Shown piece after piece: positions 27,414 through 36,321 of a stretch of DNA of 64,000 nucleotides. Numbering within the stretch: position 1 is the first letter of the stretch; each line of letters begins with the position of its first letter. The notes beneath the pieces are model-generated. The model had not been told where the DNA came from, made no database searches, and saw only the letters and a program-made list of their open reading frames with translations. The stretch spans positions 304,501 through 368,500 of the forward strand of contig NZ_CP088274.1 of the NCBI RefSeq assembly GCF_020731415.2. Reading direction: 5' to 3'. Source of the DNA: Phyllobacterium sp. T1293. GTDB lineage: Bacteria; Pseudomonadota; Alphaproteobacteria; Rhizobiales; Rhizobiaceae. The position numbers were made by a program, and so were the translations under genes.

Positions 27414-28424
27414 ATGTTACGATTCCTGCTTGTGCGTATCGCCTCTGCCATTCCGGTGCTGTTTGTGCTGAGCGTGGTTACCTTCGCCATTATTCAAGCG
27501 CCTCCCGGCGATTACTCCGATTACATCCGTTCGCAATTGATGAATCAGGGCGGAGCTTCCTTCGAAGCTGCGGACGCGCAAGCGCAGGCCTATCGTGTTG
27601 CCAATGGTCTCGACAAACCTCTGCTTGTTCAATACGTCAACTGGGTTATCGGCATGGTAACGCGTGGCGATTTTGGTCACAGCCTGTTCTATAATAAGCC
27701 GGTTGCCGACGTGGTCGGTGAACGATTACCACGAACTCTGTTGCTGGCACTGACCTGCCATATCCTCGCATCAATCATCGGTATCAGCTTTGGCATATTG
27801 GCCGCCACCCGGCAGTACTCATGGGTCGACAGCCTGCTCTCCGGCATATCATTCCTTGGCATGACCGTGCCGCGCTTCTTGATGGCGCTCATCATTGTCT
27901 ACATCATGGTATTTCATTTCAACGTATCGGAGATCGGCAGTTTCAATTCACCGCGTTATGGTGGTGCGCCCTGGTCCTGGGACAAATTTGTCGATCTCGT
28001 CCGGCATGTCTGGCCCGTCGTCGCCATCGCTACATTTGGTGGCCTCGCCTACAATATGCGCGTGATGCGCGGCAACCTGCTCGACACGCTCAATGCCCAA
28101 TATGTGGAAACAGCGCGCGCCAAAGGTCTGAGCGAGGGCGCTGTCATCATGCGCCATGCTGTACCCAATGCGCTCCACCCTTTGATCATGTATCAGGGTG
28201 TCGTGTTGCCCTATATGCTGACCGGAGAGATCGAAACTGCAATCATCTTTGCGCTGCCGACCGTCGGTCCCGCCATCGTCGGGTCCATGTGGGTTGGCGA
28301 TGTCTACGTCACTGCAACCTTCATGCTGGTGCTTTCAGCTACATTGATTGTTGGCAACATCATCGCAGACCTTCTGCTTGCCCTTATCGACCCGCGTGTG
28401 CGGCAATACGGGGAGGTGAAGTGA
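27414..28424 (+). CDS. agpB: Alpha-galactoside ABC transporter permease (first, DppB-type)
   Basis: 336 residues. MLRFLLVRIASAIPVLFVLSVVTFAIIQAPPGDY is the standard start of DppB/OppB permeases, with GDFGHSLFYNKPVADVVGERLPRTLLLAL, MRVMRGNLLDTLNAQYVETARAKGL (EAA loop) and ALIDPRVRQYGEVK at the end. Inner-membrane subunit, paired with the next gene, whose ATG overlaps this stop (TGATG). A GTG at 27402 would add four residues. Confidence 0.92.
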   Translation: MLRFLLVRIASAIPVLFVLSVVTFAIIQAPPGDYSDYIRSQLMNQGGASFEAADAQAQAYRVANGLDKPLLVQYVNWVIGMVTRGDFGHSLFYNKPVADVVGERLPRTLLLALTCHILASIIGISFGILAATRQYSWVDSLLSGISFLGMTVPRFLMALIIVYIMVFHFNVSEIGSFNSPRYGGAPWSWDKFVDLVRHVWPVVAIATFGGLAYNMRVMRGNLLDTLNAQYVETARAKGLSEGAVIMRHAVPNALHPLIMYQGVVLPYMLTGEIETAIIFALPTVGPAIVGSMWVGDVYVTATFMLVLSATLIVGNIIADLLLALIDPRVRQYGEVK

Positions 28425-29551
28425 TGCATATACAGATTCAACAACCACCTCTGGTCATCGAAACAGTTAATAACAAACGCGGCAATGAACGCTATATCGC
28501 TCTTGTCTGGCGGCGTTTGAAACGCTCCTGGACTGGCATGATCGGCCTCGTTCTGGTCTGCCTGTTGCTTGTCATGGCCATCTTTGCAGGTTTCTTTGCG
28601 CCAGTTGATCCCATGCAGACAGACATTGGCTTCGCACCCCCCGAAGCTATCCGTTTCTTTGACAAGGACGGTAATTTTTCTCTTCGCCCGCGTACCTACC
28701 CGATTGCCGAGACCGAAGAACTTGACCCGGTGACATTTCAACCTGTGGTCGGGCCAGACTATGACAACCCTCGCCTGCTGGGTTTCTTCGTTAAAGGCTT
28801 CGACTACAAGCTTCTTGGTATCATCCCGACGGACCGGCATTTCTTCGGTACGATTGATGGACAACCAGTGCATTTTCTCGGAACAGACAAGTTCGGACGC
28901 GATGTTCTCTCCCGGGCCATTTACGGTTCTCGTATCTCGTTGATGATTGCCTTGATTGTCGTATCCATCGTTACGGTGGTTGGCACCACGGTAGGTCTGG
29001 TCTCCGGCTATTTTGGTGGGAGATTTGACGCGTGGACACAACGCTTTGTCGAACTGGTGCTGGCATTTCCCCAGCTGCCACTCTATCTCGCGCTCAGCTC
29101 ACTTATACCGGTGACGGCACCGACCAATATTTTCCTCGGCTTTGTCATCATCGTCATGTCGGCGCTTGGCTGGGCCCAAATGTCACGCGAAGTGCGCGGC
29201 AAGACGCTGGCGCTGGCGCGTATCGAATATGTGCGGGCTGCGTTGGCTGTGGGTGCATCGGATCGCCGCATCATTTTTCAACATATTTTTCCAAACGTCA
29301 TGAGTCATGTGATCGTTGCCGTCACCATAGCAATTCCTCACATCGTCCTTCTGGAATCTTTTCTGGGTTTTCTTGGATTTGCCGTGAAACCCCCGCTCAT
29401 CTCCTGGGGATTGATGTTGCAGGACACGGCAACCTACTCCGTCATTGGGTCCTACCCATGGATACTCACACCCGTTGCATTCGTGCTTGTCACCGTCTTT
29501 GCGTTCAACGCGCTTGGCGACGGTTTGCGCGATGCCGTTGACCCCTATTGA
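28424..29551 (+). CDS. agpC: Alpha-galactoside ABC transporter permease (second, DppC-type)
   Basis: 375 residues, longer than DppC because of an insertion of about 80 residues in the first periplasmic loop (PPEAIRFFDKDGNFSLRPRTYPIAE to RHFFGTIDGQPVHFL). The core reads LGTDKFGRDVLSRAIYGSRISLMIAL, SREVRGKTLALARIEYVRAALAVGASDRRIIFQHIFPN (EAA loop) and LLESFLGFLGFAVKPPLISWGLML. The loop insertion is seen in this sugar-specific subgroup, where it may contact the large binding protein. Translationally coupled to both neighbours. Confidence 0.92.
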   Translation: MHIQIQQPPLVIETVNNKRGNERYIALVWRRLKRSWTGMIGLVLVCLLLVMAIFAGFFAPVDPMQTDIGFAPPEAIRFFDKDGNFSLRPRTYPIAETEELDPVTFQPVVGPDYDNPRLLGFFVKGFDYKLLGIIPTDRHFFGTIDGQPVHFLGTDKFGRDVLSRAIYGSRISLMIALIVVSIVTVVGTTVGLVSGYFGGRFDAWTQRFVELVLAFPQLPLYLALSSLIPVTAPTNIFLGFVIIVMSALGWAQMSREVRGKTLALARIEYVRAALAVGASDRRIIFQHIFPNVMSHVIVAVTIAIPHIVLLESFLGFLGFAVKPPLISWGLMLQDTATYSVIGSYPWILTPVAFVLVTVFAFNALGDGLRDAVDPY

Positions 29552-29562
29552 GGCTGGATGCA

Positions 29563-31233
29563 ATGCCGATAAATGAAACAAGCACCATGGCACCCGAACA
29601 GCGGCTGGATAGCGCAGCACACCCGGAAAGCCCTGTTATTGACGCACGCAATGTTGCGGTCCGCTTCACGGTAGAGGATGGCATGGTCGATGCCGTCAAG
29701 GATGTTTCCTTTCAGCTTTATCGCGGTGAAACCATTGCGATCGTCGGCGAATCCGGTTCCGGAAAATCCGTTACCGCACGCACTATCATGGGGCTTTTAA
29801 CCAAGCGTGCTACGGTCTCCGATGGGGCGAAGATCATCTATGACGGCAAGGACATCCTGACATTCTCGAGCCGCGCGCGGCGTGCGTTGCGCGGCAATCG
29901 CATGTCCATGATTTTTCAAGAGCCCATGAGTTCGCTCAATCCGATCTATACAATTGGCAGTCAGATCATCGAGGCCATTCGTGTACACCAGCGTATCAGC
30001 AGACGCGAAGCCCTAAAGCGTGCGCTTGACCTGCTGATCCAGGTGCATATCCCTGACCCGGAATCCCGGCTCAACCAATATCCCCACCAACTCTCCGGTG
30101 GTCAACGCCAACGCGTCATGATTGCCATGGCGCTTGCGAACAACCCTGATGTGTTGATCGCCGATGAGCCGACTACCGCGCTTGATGTCACGGTTCAGGC
30201 TCAAATCCTGAATCTCATCCGTGATCTGCAGAAGCGGCTGGGGATGGCTGTCATTCTCATCACCCATGACCTGACCGTTGTCCGCCAGTTTTCCGATTAT
30301 GTCTACGTCATGCAGCATGGCGAGGTGAAGGAGCACAACACGACCGCGGCGCTTTTTGCGAACCCTCGTCATCCCTATACGTGCCATTTGCTCGGGTCTG
30401 AACCCAAGGGGGAAGCCAATCCAATGCCCGCAAATTGCGAAGCCATTCTGGAAGGCAAATCGGTACGGGTGACATACATGTTAAAACGCGGCGGTTTCTT
30501 CAAACCGCATCTGCACGAGCTTGTTGCTGTCGACAGTCTCAATCTGAAACTTCACAAGCATGAGACATTGGGTATCGTCGGTGAATCCGGCTCTGGCAAG
30601 ACGACTTTTGGACAGGCGCTTGTCCGGCTCGTGCATACGGATAGTGGCGAGATTTACTTCGACCGGCAGCCAATTCACAACAAGTCCCGGGCCGAAATGC
30701 GGCCTCTGCGCGCGCGCATGCAGATCGTCTTTCAGGACCCGTTTTCCTCACTCAATCCACGCATGTCGATTGGGCAGATCATCGAGGAAGGGCTGATTAT
30801 CAACCGGATCGGCGAGAACCGGGCTGATCGTCTCAACCGTGTGCAGGAAGCCCTGAAATGCGCGGGGATGCCACACAATATCCTCTCCCGTTTCCCGCAC
30901 GAGTTTTCCGGTGGCCAGCGCCAGCGCATAGCCATTGCGCGTGCGATAGCCCTCGAACCGGAATTCATCCTTCTGGACGAACCAACATCGGCACTTGATC
31001 TGTCGGTTCAGGCACAGATCATCGATCTGCTGCGCAAGCTGCAGGATGATTGCGGGCTGAGTTATCTGTTCATTTCTCACGATCTGAAAGTGGTCCGTGC
31101 CCTTTGCCACCGCGTTATGGTGATGCAGCACGGCAAGATCGTCGAAGAAGGCCCTGTCAACGACGTTTTATTCCATCCCAAGACCGCCTACACTGAACGG
31201 CTTGTCAAAGCCGCCTTCGAGGTAGCCGCATAA
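29563..31233 (+). CDS. Alpha-galactoside ABC transporter ATP-binding protein (fused DppD-DppF type)
   Basis: 556 residues, two complete nucleotide-binding domains in one chain. First: GESGSGKSVTARTIMG, LSGGQRQRVMIAMAL, VLIADEPTTALDV. Second: GESGSGKTTFGQALVRL, FSGGQRQRIAIARAI, FILLDEPTSALDL. Both carry the oligopeptide-type C-terminal motif (NPRHPYT and HPKTAYT). It energises the two permeases encoded just upstream. ATG 29563 follows GAGG; a TTG at 29548 overlapping the permease stop is a possible alternative. Confidence 0.94.
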   Translation: MPINETSTMAPEQRLDSAAHPESPVIDARNVAVRFTVEDGMVDAVKDVSFQLYRGETIAIVGESGSGKSVTARTIMGLLTKRATVSDGAKIIYDGKDILTFSSRARRALRGNRMSMIFQEPMSSLNPIYTIGSQIIEAIRVHQRISRREALKRALDLLIQVHIPDPESRLNQYPHQLSGGQRQRVMIAMALANNPDVLIADEPTTALDVTVQAQILNLIRDLQKRLGMAVILITHDLTVVRQFSDYVYVMQHGEVKEHNTTAALFANPRHPYTCHLLGSEPKGEANPMPANCEAILEGKSVRVTYMLKRGGFFKPHLHELVAVDSLNLKLHKHETLGIVGESGSGKTTFGQALVRLVHTDSGEIYFDRQPIHNKSRAEMRPLRARMQIVFQDPFSSLNPRMSIGQIIEEGLIINRIGENRADRLNRVQEALKCAGMPHNILSRFPHEFSGGQRQRIAIARAIALEPEFILLDEPTSALDLSVQAQIIDLLRKLQDDCGLSYLFISHDLKVVRALCHRVMVMQHGKIVEEGPVNDVLFHPKTAYTERLVKAAFEVAA

Positions 31234-31250
31234 TCCTCCCGGAGTTTGCC

Positions 31251-32624
31251 ATGTCAAAACAACCCAAAGTTACCTTTATCGGAGCCGGTTCCACCGTCTT
31301 CATGAAAAATATTATCGGCGATATTCTGCAGCGCCCGGCACTATCGGGTGCGAAGATCGCGCTTATGGATATTAATCCGCAACGTCTGGCCGAGAGCGAA
31401 ATCGTTGCCGGCAAACTGGCAAAAACACTCAACGCCAAGGCCGTCATCGAAACCCACACGGACCGTCGGCACGCGCTTGAGAAAGCCGACTTTGTCGTGG
31501 TTGCTTTCCAGATCGGCGGGTATGAACCCTGCACCGTCACGGATTTCGAAGTTCCGAAAAAATATGGTCTTCGCCAGACTATTGCCGACACGCTTGGCGT
31601 TGGCGGGATCATGCGCGGACTGCGGACGGTTCCGCATCTTTGGAACATCTGCGAGGATATGCTCGCCGTCTGCCCGCAAGCCATTTTGCTTCAATACGTG
31701 AATCCCATGGCGATCAACACCTGGGCAATTGCCGAGAAATATCCGACAATTCGCCAGGTTGGCCTTTGCCATTCCGTGCAAGGCACCGCAGGCGAACTTG
31801 CGCGCGACCTTGATATTCCAATTGAGGAAATTCGCTATCGCGCTGCCGGTATCAATCATATGGCTTTTTACCTGCAATTCGAGCATCAGCAGCCCGATGG
31901 CAGCTATCGCAACCTCTATCCGGATCTCGTTCGCGGTTATCGTGAAGGACGTTTTCCAAAGCCCAGCCATTGGAACCCGCGCTGCCCCAATAAGGTGCGC
32001 TACGAGATGCTGACCCGGCTAGGCTATTTCGTCACGGAAAGCTCCGAACATTTCGCGGAATACACACCCTATTTCATCAAGGAAGGACGCGACGATCTCA
32101 TTGAGAAGTTCGGCATTCCGCTGGACGAGTACCCAAAGCGCTGTATCGAGCAGATCGAACGCTGGAAGGGTCAGGCAGAGACCTTTGCAAAAGCCGACAG
32201 GATCGAGGTGACCGAAAGCCGTGAATATGCGTCATCCATCATGAACTCCGTATGGACAGGCGAACCATCGGTCATTTACGGCAATGTGCGCAACAATGGC
32301 TGTATCACGTCGCTGCCAGCCAATTGTGCTGCGGAAGTACCCTGCCTCGTTGATGCCTCAGGCATTCAACCGACCTATATAGGCGCTCTGCCACCGCAAC
32401 TCACGGCGCTCATCCGCACCAATATCAATGTACAGGAATTGACCGTTCAGGCGCTGATGACCGAGAACCGCGACCATATCTACCACGCGGCCATGATGGA
32501 CCCGCATACGGCGGCGGAGCTTGATCTCGATCAGATTTGGTCGCTTGTGGACGATCTTCTTACCGCGCACGGCGATTGGCTCCCCGTATGGGCCCGTGGT
32601 CCCCGCAAGGTACAGGCTGCTTAG
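31251..32624 (+). CDS. Alpha-galactosidase, glycoside hydrolase family 4 (second copy, MelA-like)
   Basis: 457 residues with the same NAD+/Mn2+ machinery as the first copy but only distantly similar to it: VTFIGAGSTVFMKNIIGDIL, QYVNPMAINTWAIAEKYP, QVGLCHSVQGTAGEL (Cys and His) and YRAAGINHMAFYLQFEHQ. GLCHSVQGT and AGINHMAFY are MelA-type. Last gene of the operon, 17 bases after the ATPase gene. Two GH4 enzymes in one operon suggest different linkages or chain lengths. Confidence 0.93.
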   Translation: MSKQPKVTFIGAGSTVFMKNIIGDILQRPALSGAKIALMDINPQRLAESEIVAGKLAKTLNAKAVIETHTDRRHALEKADFVVVAFQIGGYEPCTVTDFEVPKKYGLRQTIADTLGVGGIMRGLRTVPHLWNICEDMLAVCPQAILLQYVNPMAINTWAIAEKYPTIRQVGLCHSVQGTAGELARDLDIPIEEIRYRAAGINHMAFYLQFEHQQPDGSYRNLYPDLVRGYREGRFPKPSHWNPRCPNKVRYEMLTRLGYFVTESSEHFAEYTPYFIKEGRDDLIEKFGIPLDEYPKRCIEQIERWKGQAETFAKADRIEVTESREYASSIMNSVWTGEPSVIYGNVRNNGCITSLPANCAAEVPCLVDASGIQPTYIGALPPQLTALIRTNINVQELTVQALMTENRDHIYHAAMMDPHTAAELDLDQIWSLVDDLLTAHGDWLPVWARGPRKVQAA

Positions 32625-32652
32625 GCCGAGTGATTGTCTGCAGGATAGTTTT

Positions 32653-32680
32653 CGGCCCGATATCCTCAACTATCGGGCCG
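32653..32680 (+). terminator. Stem-loop at the end of the alpha-galactoside operon
   Basis: Perfect 10-bp arms (CGGCCCGATA / TATCGGGCCG) with an 8-base loop between convergent genes. Followed by ATTGG, not a T tract; on the minus strand it is followed by AAAA. Likely a bidirectional transcription barrier. Confidence 0.6.
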
Positions 32681-32699
32681 ATTGGTGATCATCTCCAGA

Positions 32700-33752
32700 T
32701 TAAAAGCCGTCCACGTCTATGACAGCTTGAGCAAATGCTGCTGGCGCTTCCTGCGGCAAATTATGCCCGATACCACCCTCGATAAGCCGATGCGCATATT
32801 TACCCGTAAACTTCTTGGCATAGGCGCTGCTGTCCGGATGCGCAGCGCCGTTGGCGTCGCCTTCCATGGTAATCGTGGGGACACTGATGAGCGGACCTTC
32901 GGCGAGGCGTTTCTCCAGATCATCATACTGCTTTTCACCTTCAGCAAGTCCGATCCGCCAGCGATAATTATGAATAACGACACTGACGTGGTCCGGATTG
33001 TCAAAAGCTTTGGCACTGCGCTCGAACGTGGCGTCATCAAAATTCCACTTGGGTGATGCGAGTTGCCAGATCAACTTGTTGAAATCGTGCCGATACATCT
33101 CGTACCCCGCCTGACCCCGTTCTGTTGCAAAATAGAACTGATACCACCATGCAAGCTCCGCTTTAGGCGGTAGAGGTGTTTTGTTGGCTTCGCGGCTGCC
33201 AATCAGATAGCCGCTTACGGAGACCATTGCCTTGCAACGCTCCGGCCACAGGGCTGCCAGAATATTGACCGTCCGTGCGCCCCAATCAAAACCGGCCATG
33301 ATCGCCTTGTCTATTTTCAGCGCATCCATCAATGCGATGACATCGACGGCAACAACTGCTTGTTGACCATTGCGAGGCGTGCTGTCCGAAAGAAAACGCG
33401 TTGTGCCATAGCCGCGAAGATAGGGAACAACGACCCTGTAACCTGCCGATGCAAGCAACGGCGCGACATCGACAAAGCTATAAATGTCGTAGGGCCACCC
33501 GTGAAGACAGATGACGACTGGACCATCGGCAGGACCGGCCTCTGCATAACCAATATTGAGAACGCCGGCATTAATCTGCTTGAGCGGACCGAATGAAGTA
33601 TTCGTGCCGGGTTTGATTACAGGCAGACCTCCTGGTTTGGATTTGTCAGTCTGCGCAGTTGCTGAGCCGATCATTCCGAGCTGAGCGACTGCAAGTGCTG
33701 CCGCGGCAGTTCCGAACAAGCGGCGGCGAGCATGATTAATTGCTTCTGTCAT
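32700..33752 (-). CDS. Exported alpha/beta hydrolase (epoxide/haloalkane-hydrolase-like)
   Basis: 350 residues. The N-terminus MTEAINHARRRLFGTAAAALAVAQLG is a Tat-type signal (ARRRLFG plus a moderately hydrophobic stretch). Catalytic features: oxyanion HG in ICLHGWPYDIYSFVDV, nucleophile Asp in IMAGFDWGARTV (an Asp in the elbow, as in epoxide hydrolases) and late His in IEGGIGHNLPQEAP. GAGGAAG precedes the ATG. It follows the GST gene on the same strand by about 80 bases, which suggests joint detoxification of electrophiles at or outside the inner membrane. Confidence 0.9.
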   Translation of the reverse strand: MTEAINHARRRLFGTAAAALAVAQLGMIGSATAQTDKSKPGGLPVIKPGTNTSFGPLKQINAGVLNIGYAEAGPADGPVVICLHGWPYDIYSFVDVAPLLASAGYRVVVPYLRGYGTTRFLSDSTPRNGQQAVVAVDVIALMDALKIDKAIMAGFDWGARTVNILAALWPERCKAMVSVSGYLIGSREANKTPLPPKAELAWWYQFYFATERGQAGYEMYRHDFNKLIWQLASPKWNFDDATFERSAKAFDNPDHVSVVIHNYRWRIGLAEGEKQYDDLEKRLAEGPLISVPTITMEGDANGAAHPDSSAYAKKFTGKYAHRLIEGGIGHNLPQEAPAAFAQAVIDVDGF

Positions 33753-33831
33753 TGTCTTCTTCCTCAGAAATATGAAGTGGATTACGAATTTTATTGCATG
33801 ACCGGCCGACTTTGACCGATCGGCAGATTTT

Positions 33832-34467
33832 TCATTTCCGCGCGGCAGGCGCGTTATTTTCAAATGCAGGAATTGTGCGCAGATTTTGCATGATTTCGGC
33901 AATGTTTGCCCACTGCGCCAAATCGAATCCATTTCGAGCAGCACTGATCGCTTGCGGAAAAAGGAAAATATCCGCGACGGATGGATGGTCTCCGGCAATG
34001 AATGCACCGGTTCTTCGGTTTGCGATCAGCTGCTCAACTGCCGCCATTCCTTCACCGATCCAGTGACGGCTCCATTCGGCAACGCCATCCGAATTGATAG
34101 CGTGAGTCGTACTCAGGTACGACGCTATTCGCGGAGGTAACAATGCGTGAATCTCCGAAGCGATCGCCAGAGCTACGCTGCGAGCCAGGGCCCTGCTTTC
34201 GAGATTGAGAGGCAGCAAAGGCGGTTCGGGATAAAGCTCATTCAAATATTCGATAATAGCCAGTGACTGGGTGATCAGCTGACCGCTGTCTGTTGCCAGA
34301 GCCGGGACAAGTCCCTGCGGATTGAGTTTGAGATAATCGGCGTGCCGGTTCTGCGCATCGACACCCAGTATCGATATGCGATGGGCTTCGACTTCCACAC
34401 CTTTAAGAGCAAGTGCAATTCGCACACGCGATGTGGCGGATGAAATTTCGTTTTCGTAAAGTTTCAT
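33832..34467 (-). CDS. Glutathione S-transferase, maleylacetoacetate-isomerase-like (zeta type)
   Basis: 211 residues from MKLYENE. The N-terminal thioredoxin fold has SSATSRVRIALALKGVEVEAH, the zeta-class motif SSxxxRVRIALxLKG, then LNPQGLVPALATDSGQLITQSLAIIEYL (glutathione-binding). The C-terminal domain has GDHPSVADIFLFPQ. Could isomerise maleylacetoacetate or conjugate electrophiles; no tyrosine-pathway genes are near, so detoxification is favoured. A GTG four codons earlier is the alternative start. It starts eight bases after the small secreted gene ends. Confidence 0.9.
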   Translation of the reverse strand: MKLYENEISSATSRVRIALALKGVEVEAHRISILGVDAQNRHADYLKLNPQGLVPALATDSGQLITQSLAIIEYLNELYPEPPLLPLNLESRALARSVALAIASEIHALLPPRIASYLSTTHAINSDGVAEWSRHWIGEGMAAVEQLIANRRTGAFIAGDHPSVADIFLFPQAISAARNGFDLAQWANIAEIMQNLRTIPAFENNAPAARK

Positions 34468-34475
34468 TTTCCGGC

Positions 34476-34679
34476 TCACTCTTGGTTTAAAGTTTCAGTG
34501 GCCCCTGCAGATTTGCCGGGAATGGACAGGCGGCGTTCCACGGGAACGGGCGCACGTTTATTCTTTGACACCAATGCAACGAGGCCCGCGACTGCCGATG
34601 GTTCACTGGAGGTAGTATCGTAGGCGCAGGGTGCAGCGAATATTGCCGCTCCTATGAGACATTTAATGACGAACTGCAT
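34476..34679 (-). CDS. Small secreted or membrane hypothetical protein
   Basis: 67 residues starting MQFVIKCLIGAAIFAAPCAYDTTSSEPSAV: a signal-peptide-like start, then a second weak hydrophobic stretch (AVAGLVALVSKNKRAP) and a polar tail. GAAGGA lies ten bases before this ATG; another ATG nine bases upstream is too close to it. It ends eight bases before the GST start, so it probably leads that operon. No family recognised. Confidence 0.5.
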   Translation of the reverse strand: MQFVIKCLIGAAIFAAPCAYDTTSSEPSAVAGLVALVSKNKRAPVPVERRLSIPGKSAGATETLNQE

Positions 34680-34698
34680 TGCCAGCATTCCTTCAAAT

Positions 34699-34716
34699 TA
34701 GTTATTTTAATAACTA
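34699..34716. promoter_or_regulatory. AT-rich palindrome upstream of the GST operon
   Basis: TAGTTATT and AATAACTA are perfect reverse complements around TT. The half-site AATAACTA recurs in the ohr-ohrR intergenic region (43888-43895). It lies 20 bases upstream of the small secreted gene start, a repressor-like position. Confidence 0.45.
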
Positions 34717-34957
34717 TTATTTCGATATGTTTATCGCACATGCGCTGGATATACAAGTGATGATAATAATTTTTATCGTAATCATTTTTTCCTACATGAA
34801 CGAAGCGTGCCGATGATCGGGAGGCCTCTTTGCTTACACAGACCGCCAAGCTGACAAAGCGGACGCAGCAGTCCACTTGGTGTTGAAATTTTCGGTATCG
34901 TCAGCAATGATGGATGGGGCGTGCCTGTTCGCATGCAATCGAAAACGGGGAGGTATA

Positions 34958-36274
34958 ATGTTCCGTCGCTTGGTTCTCCTAGCCGCCGCTGCCTGTACTT
35001 TCAGCGTCTTCGCCACCCCTTCATGGGCACAGGAAGCAACTCAATGTCCGGCCAAATTACCTGCGGATACGGACTGCTACTCGGGACAGGACCGCAATGG
35101 CGCGTTCTATTGGATCGCTCGTCCGAAAAACTGGAATGGCATCCTTGTCCTGCATGCTCATGGCGGACCACGCCTGTCCCGTCCGAAGATTGACGATCCG
35201 GTTGAGGATCTGGAACGCTTTGCTGTCACCGTTAGCGAAGGTTACGCATGGGCCGGATCGAGTTATCGACGGGAAGGTTACGGCGTGCGTATGGCCGCCG
35301 AGGATACAGAAAATTTGCGCCGGATTACTTGGGACAAGCTGGGGCGCCCTCGTCTCACCATTCTCCACGGCCAGTCATGGGGTGGCAACGTTGCGGCAAA
35401 AGCAGCAGAACTTTATTCCATCGACGGTGCTGGCGACCGGGTCTACAACGGCGTGGTTTTGACAAGCGGCGTTCTGGCCGGAGGCACGCGTGCCTATGAT
35501 GTTCGCGCCGATCTGCGAGTCGTCTATCAGTATTATTGCCATAACAACCCCAAACCCGACGAAGAACAATATCCGCTTTGGCAGGGACTGCCACAGGACG
35601 CAAAACTCTCACGGAAGGAATTGGATGCCCGTGTAAACGACTGCACTGGAGTGGACTTACCTGCCGATCAGCGATCGACCGAACAGAAACAAAACCTTGC
35701 CAATATACTGGCTGTTGTCCCTGTTCCGGAAAGGACGCTTGCTGCTCACCTCGCCTGGGCGACATTGACATTCAAAGACATGATATGGCGGCGTCTTGAG
35801 GGCCATAACCCATTCGACAATCAGACAACGCACTATACCGGCTCGAGCGACGATGACGCATTGAACAAGGGCGTAGAGCGTTTTACCGCTGATCCCGAGG
35901 GCGTACGCTTGCTTGCCTATGACAGTGATCTTACCGGTCAGATCGTCCTTCCCACATTGACCATGCATGCCAAGGATGACCCGACCGCCCCTGTCGAATT
36001 CGAAACGGTTTATCGGGATATGGTTGCCAAGGCCGGAAACAGTGATCTTCTGGTTCAGACATTCACTGATGAGCACGAGCACAGCAAGCTCTCAACCCCG
36101 CAATATGCGGCTATCTTTCAATCCATGGTTGACTGGATCGACAAGCGCGCCAAACCAACGCCGGTCTCGATCGATGCTATCTGCCAGCAAAAAGCTCCTG
36201 CTTATGGTGAACCATGCCGGTTTGATACAGCGTTTTATCCGGAGCCACTCAAATCACACGAAAAGACGCCCTAA
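34958..36274 (+). CDS. Exported alpha/beta hydrolase family protein, possible esterase
   Basis: 438 residues with a Sec signal (MFRRLVLLAAAACTFSVFAT, cut near SWAQ). An alpha/beta-hydrolase core is visible: GILVLHAHGG (oxyanion), nucleophile Ser in ILHGQSWGGNVAAKAAELY (GQSWG), Asp near MHAKDDPTAPVEF and His in FTDEHEHSKL. Substrate unknown. Start from the GGGGAGG ribosome site at the MFRR ATG. Divergent from the GST operon across an AT-rich intergenic region of 278 bases that contains the palindrome at 34699. Confidence 0.85.
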   Translation: MFRRLVLLAAAACTFSVFATPSWAQEATQCPAKLPADTDCYSGQDRNGAFYWIARPKNWNGILVLHAHGGPRLSRPKIDDPVEDLERFAVTVSEGYAWAGSSYRREGYGVRMAAEDTENLRRITWDKLGRPRLTILHGQSWGGNVAAKAAELYSIDGAGDRVYNGVVLTSGVLAGGTRAYDVRADLRVVYQYYCHNNPKPDEEQYPLWQGLPQDAKLSRKELDARVNDCTGVDLPADQRSTEQKQNLANILAVVPVPERTLAAHLAWATLTFKDMIWRRLEGHNPFDNQTTHYTGSSDDDALNKGVERFTADPEGVRLLAYDSDLTGQIVLPTLTMHAKDDPTAPVEFETVYRDMVAKAGNSDLLVQTFTDEHEHSKLSTPQYAAIFQSMVDWIDKRAKPTPVSIDAICQQKAPAYGEPCRFDTAFYPEPLKSHEKTP

Positions 36275-36321
36275 GCGACTGCTACTGCTCTTTGTCCCGC
36301 TAACCAGCAAATTCGAAGCCG

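Noticed and set aside
27821..28423. Long plus-strand frame in front of the second permease
   Set aside because: It is an out-of-frame shadow of the first permease gene, rich in Cys, His and Arg; the permease begins at 28424.
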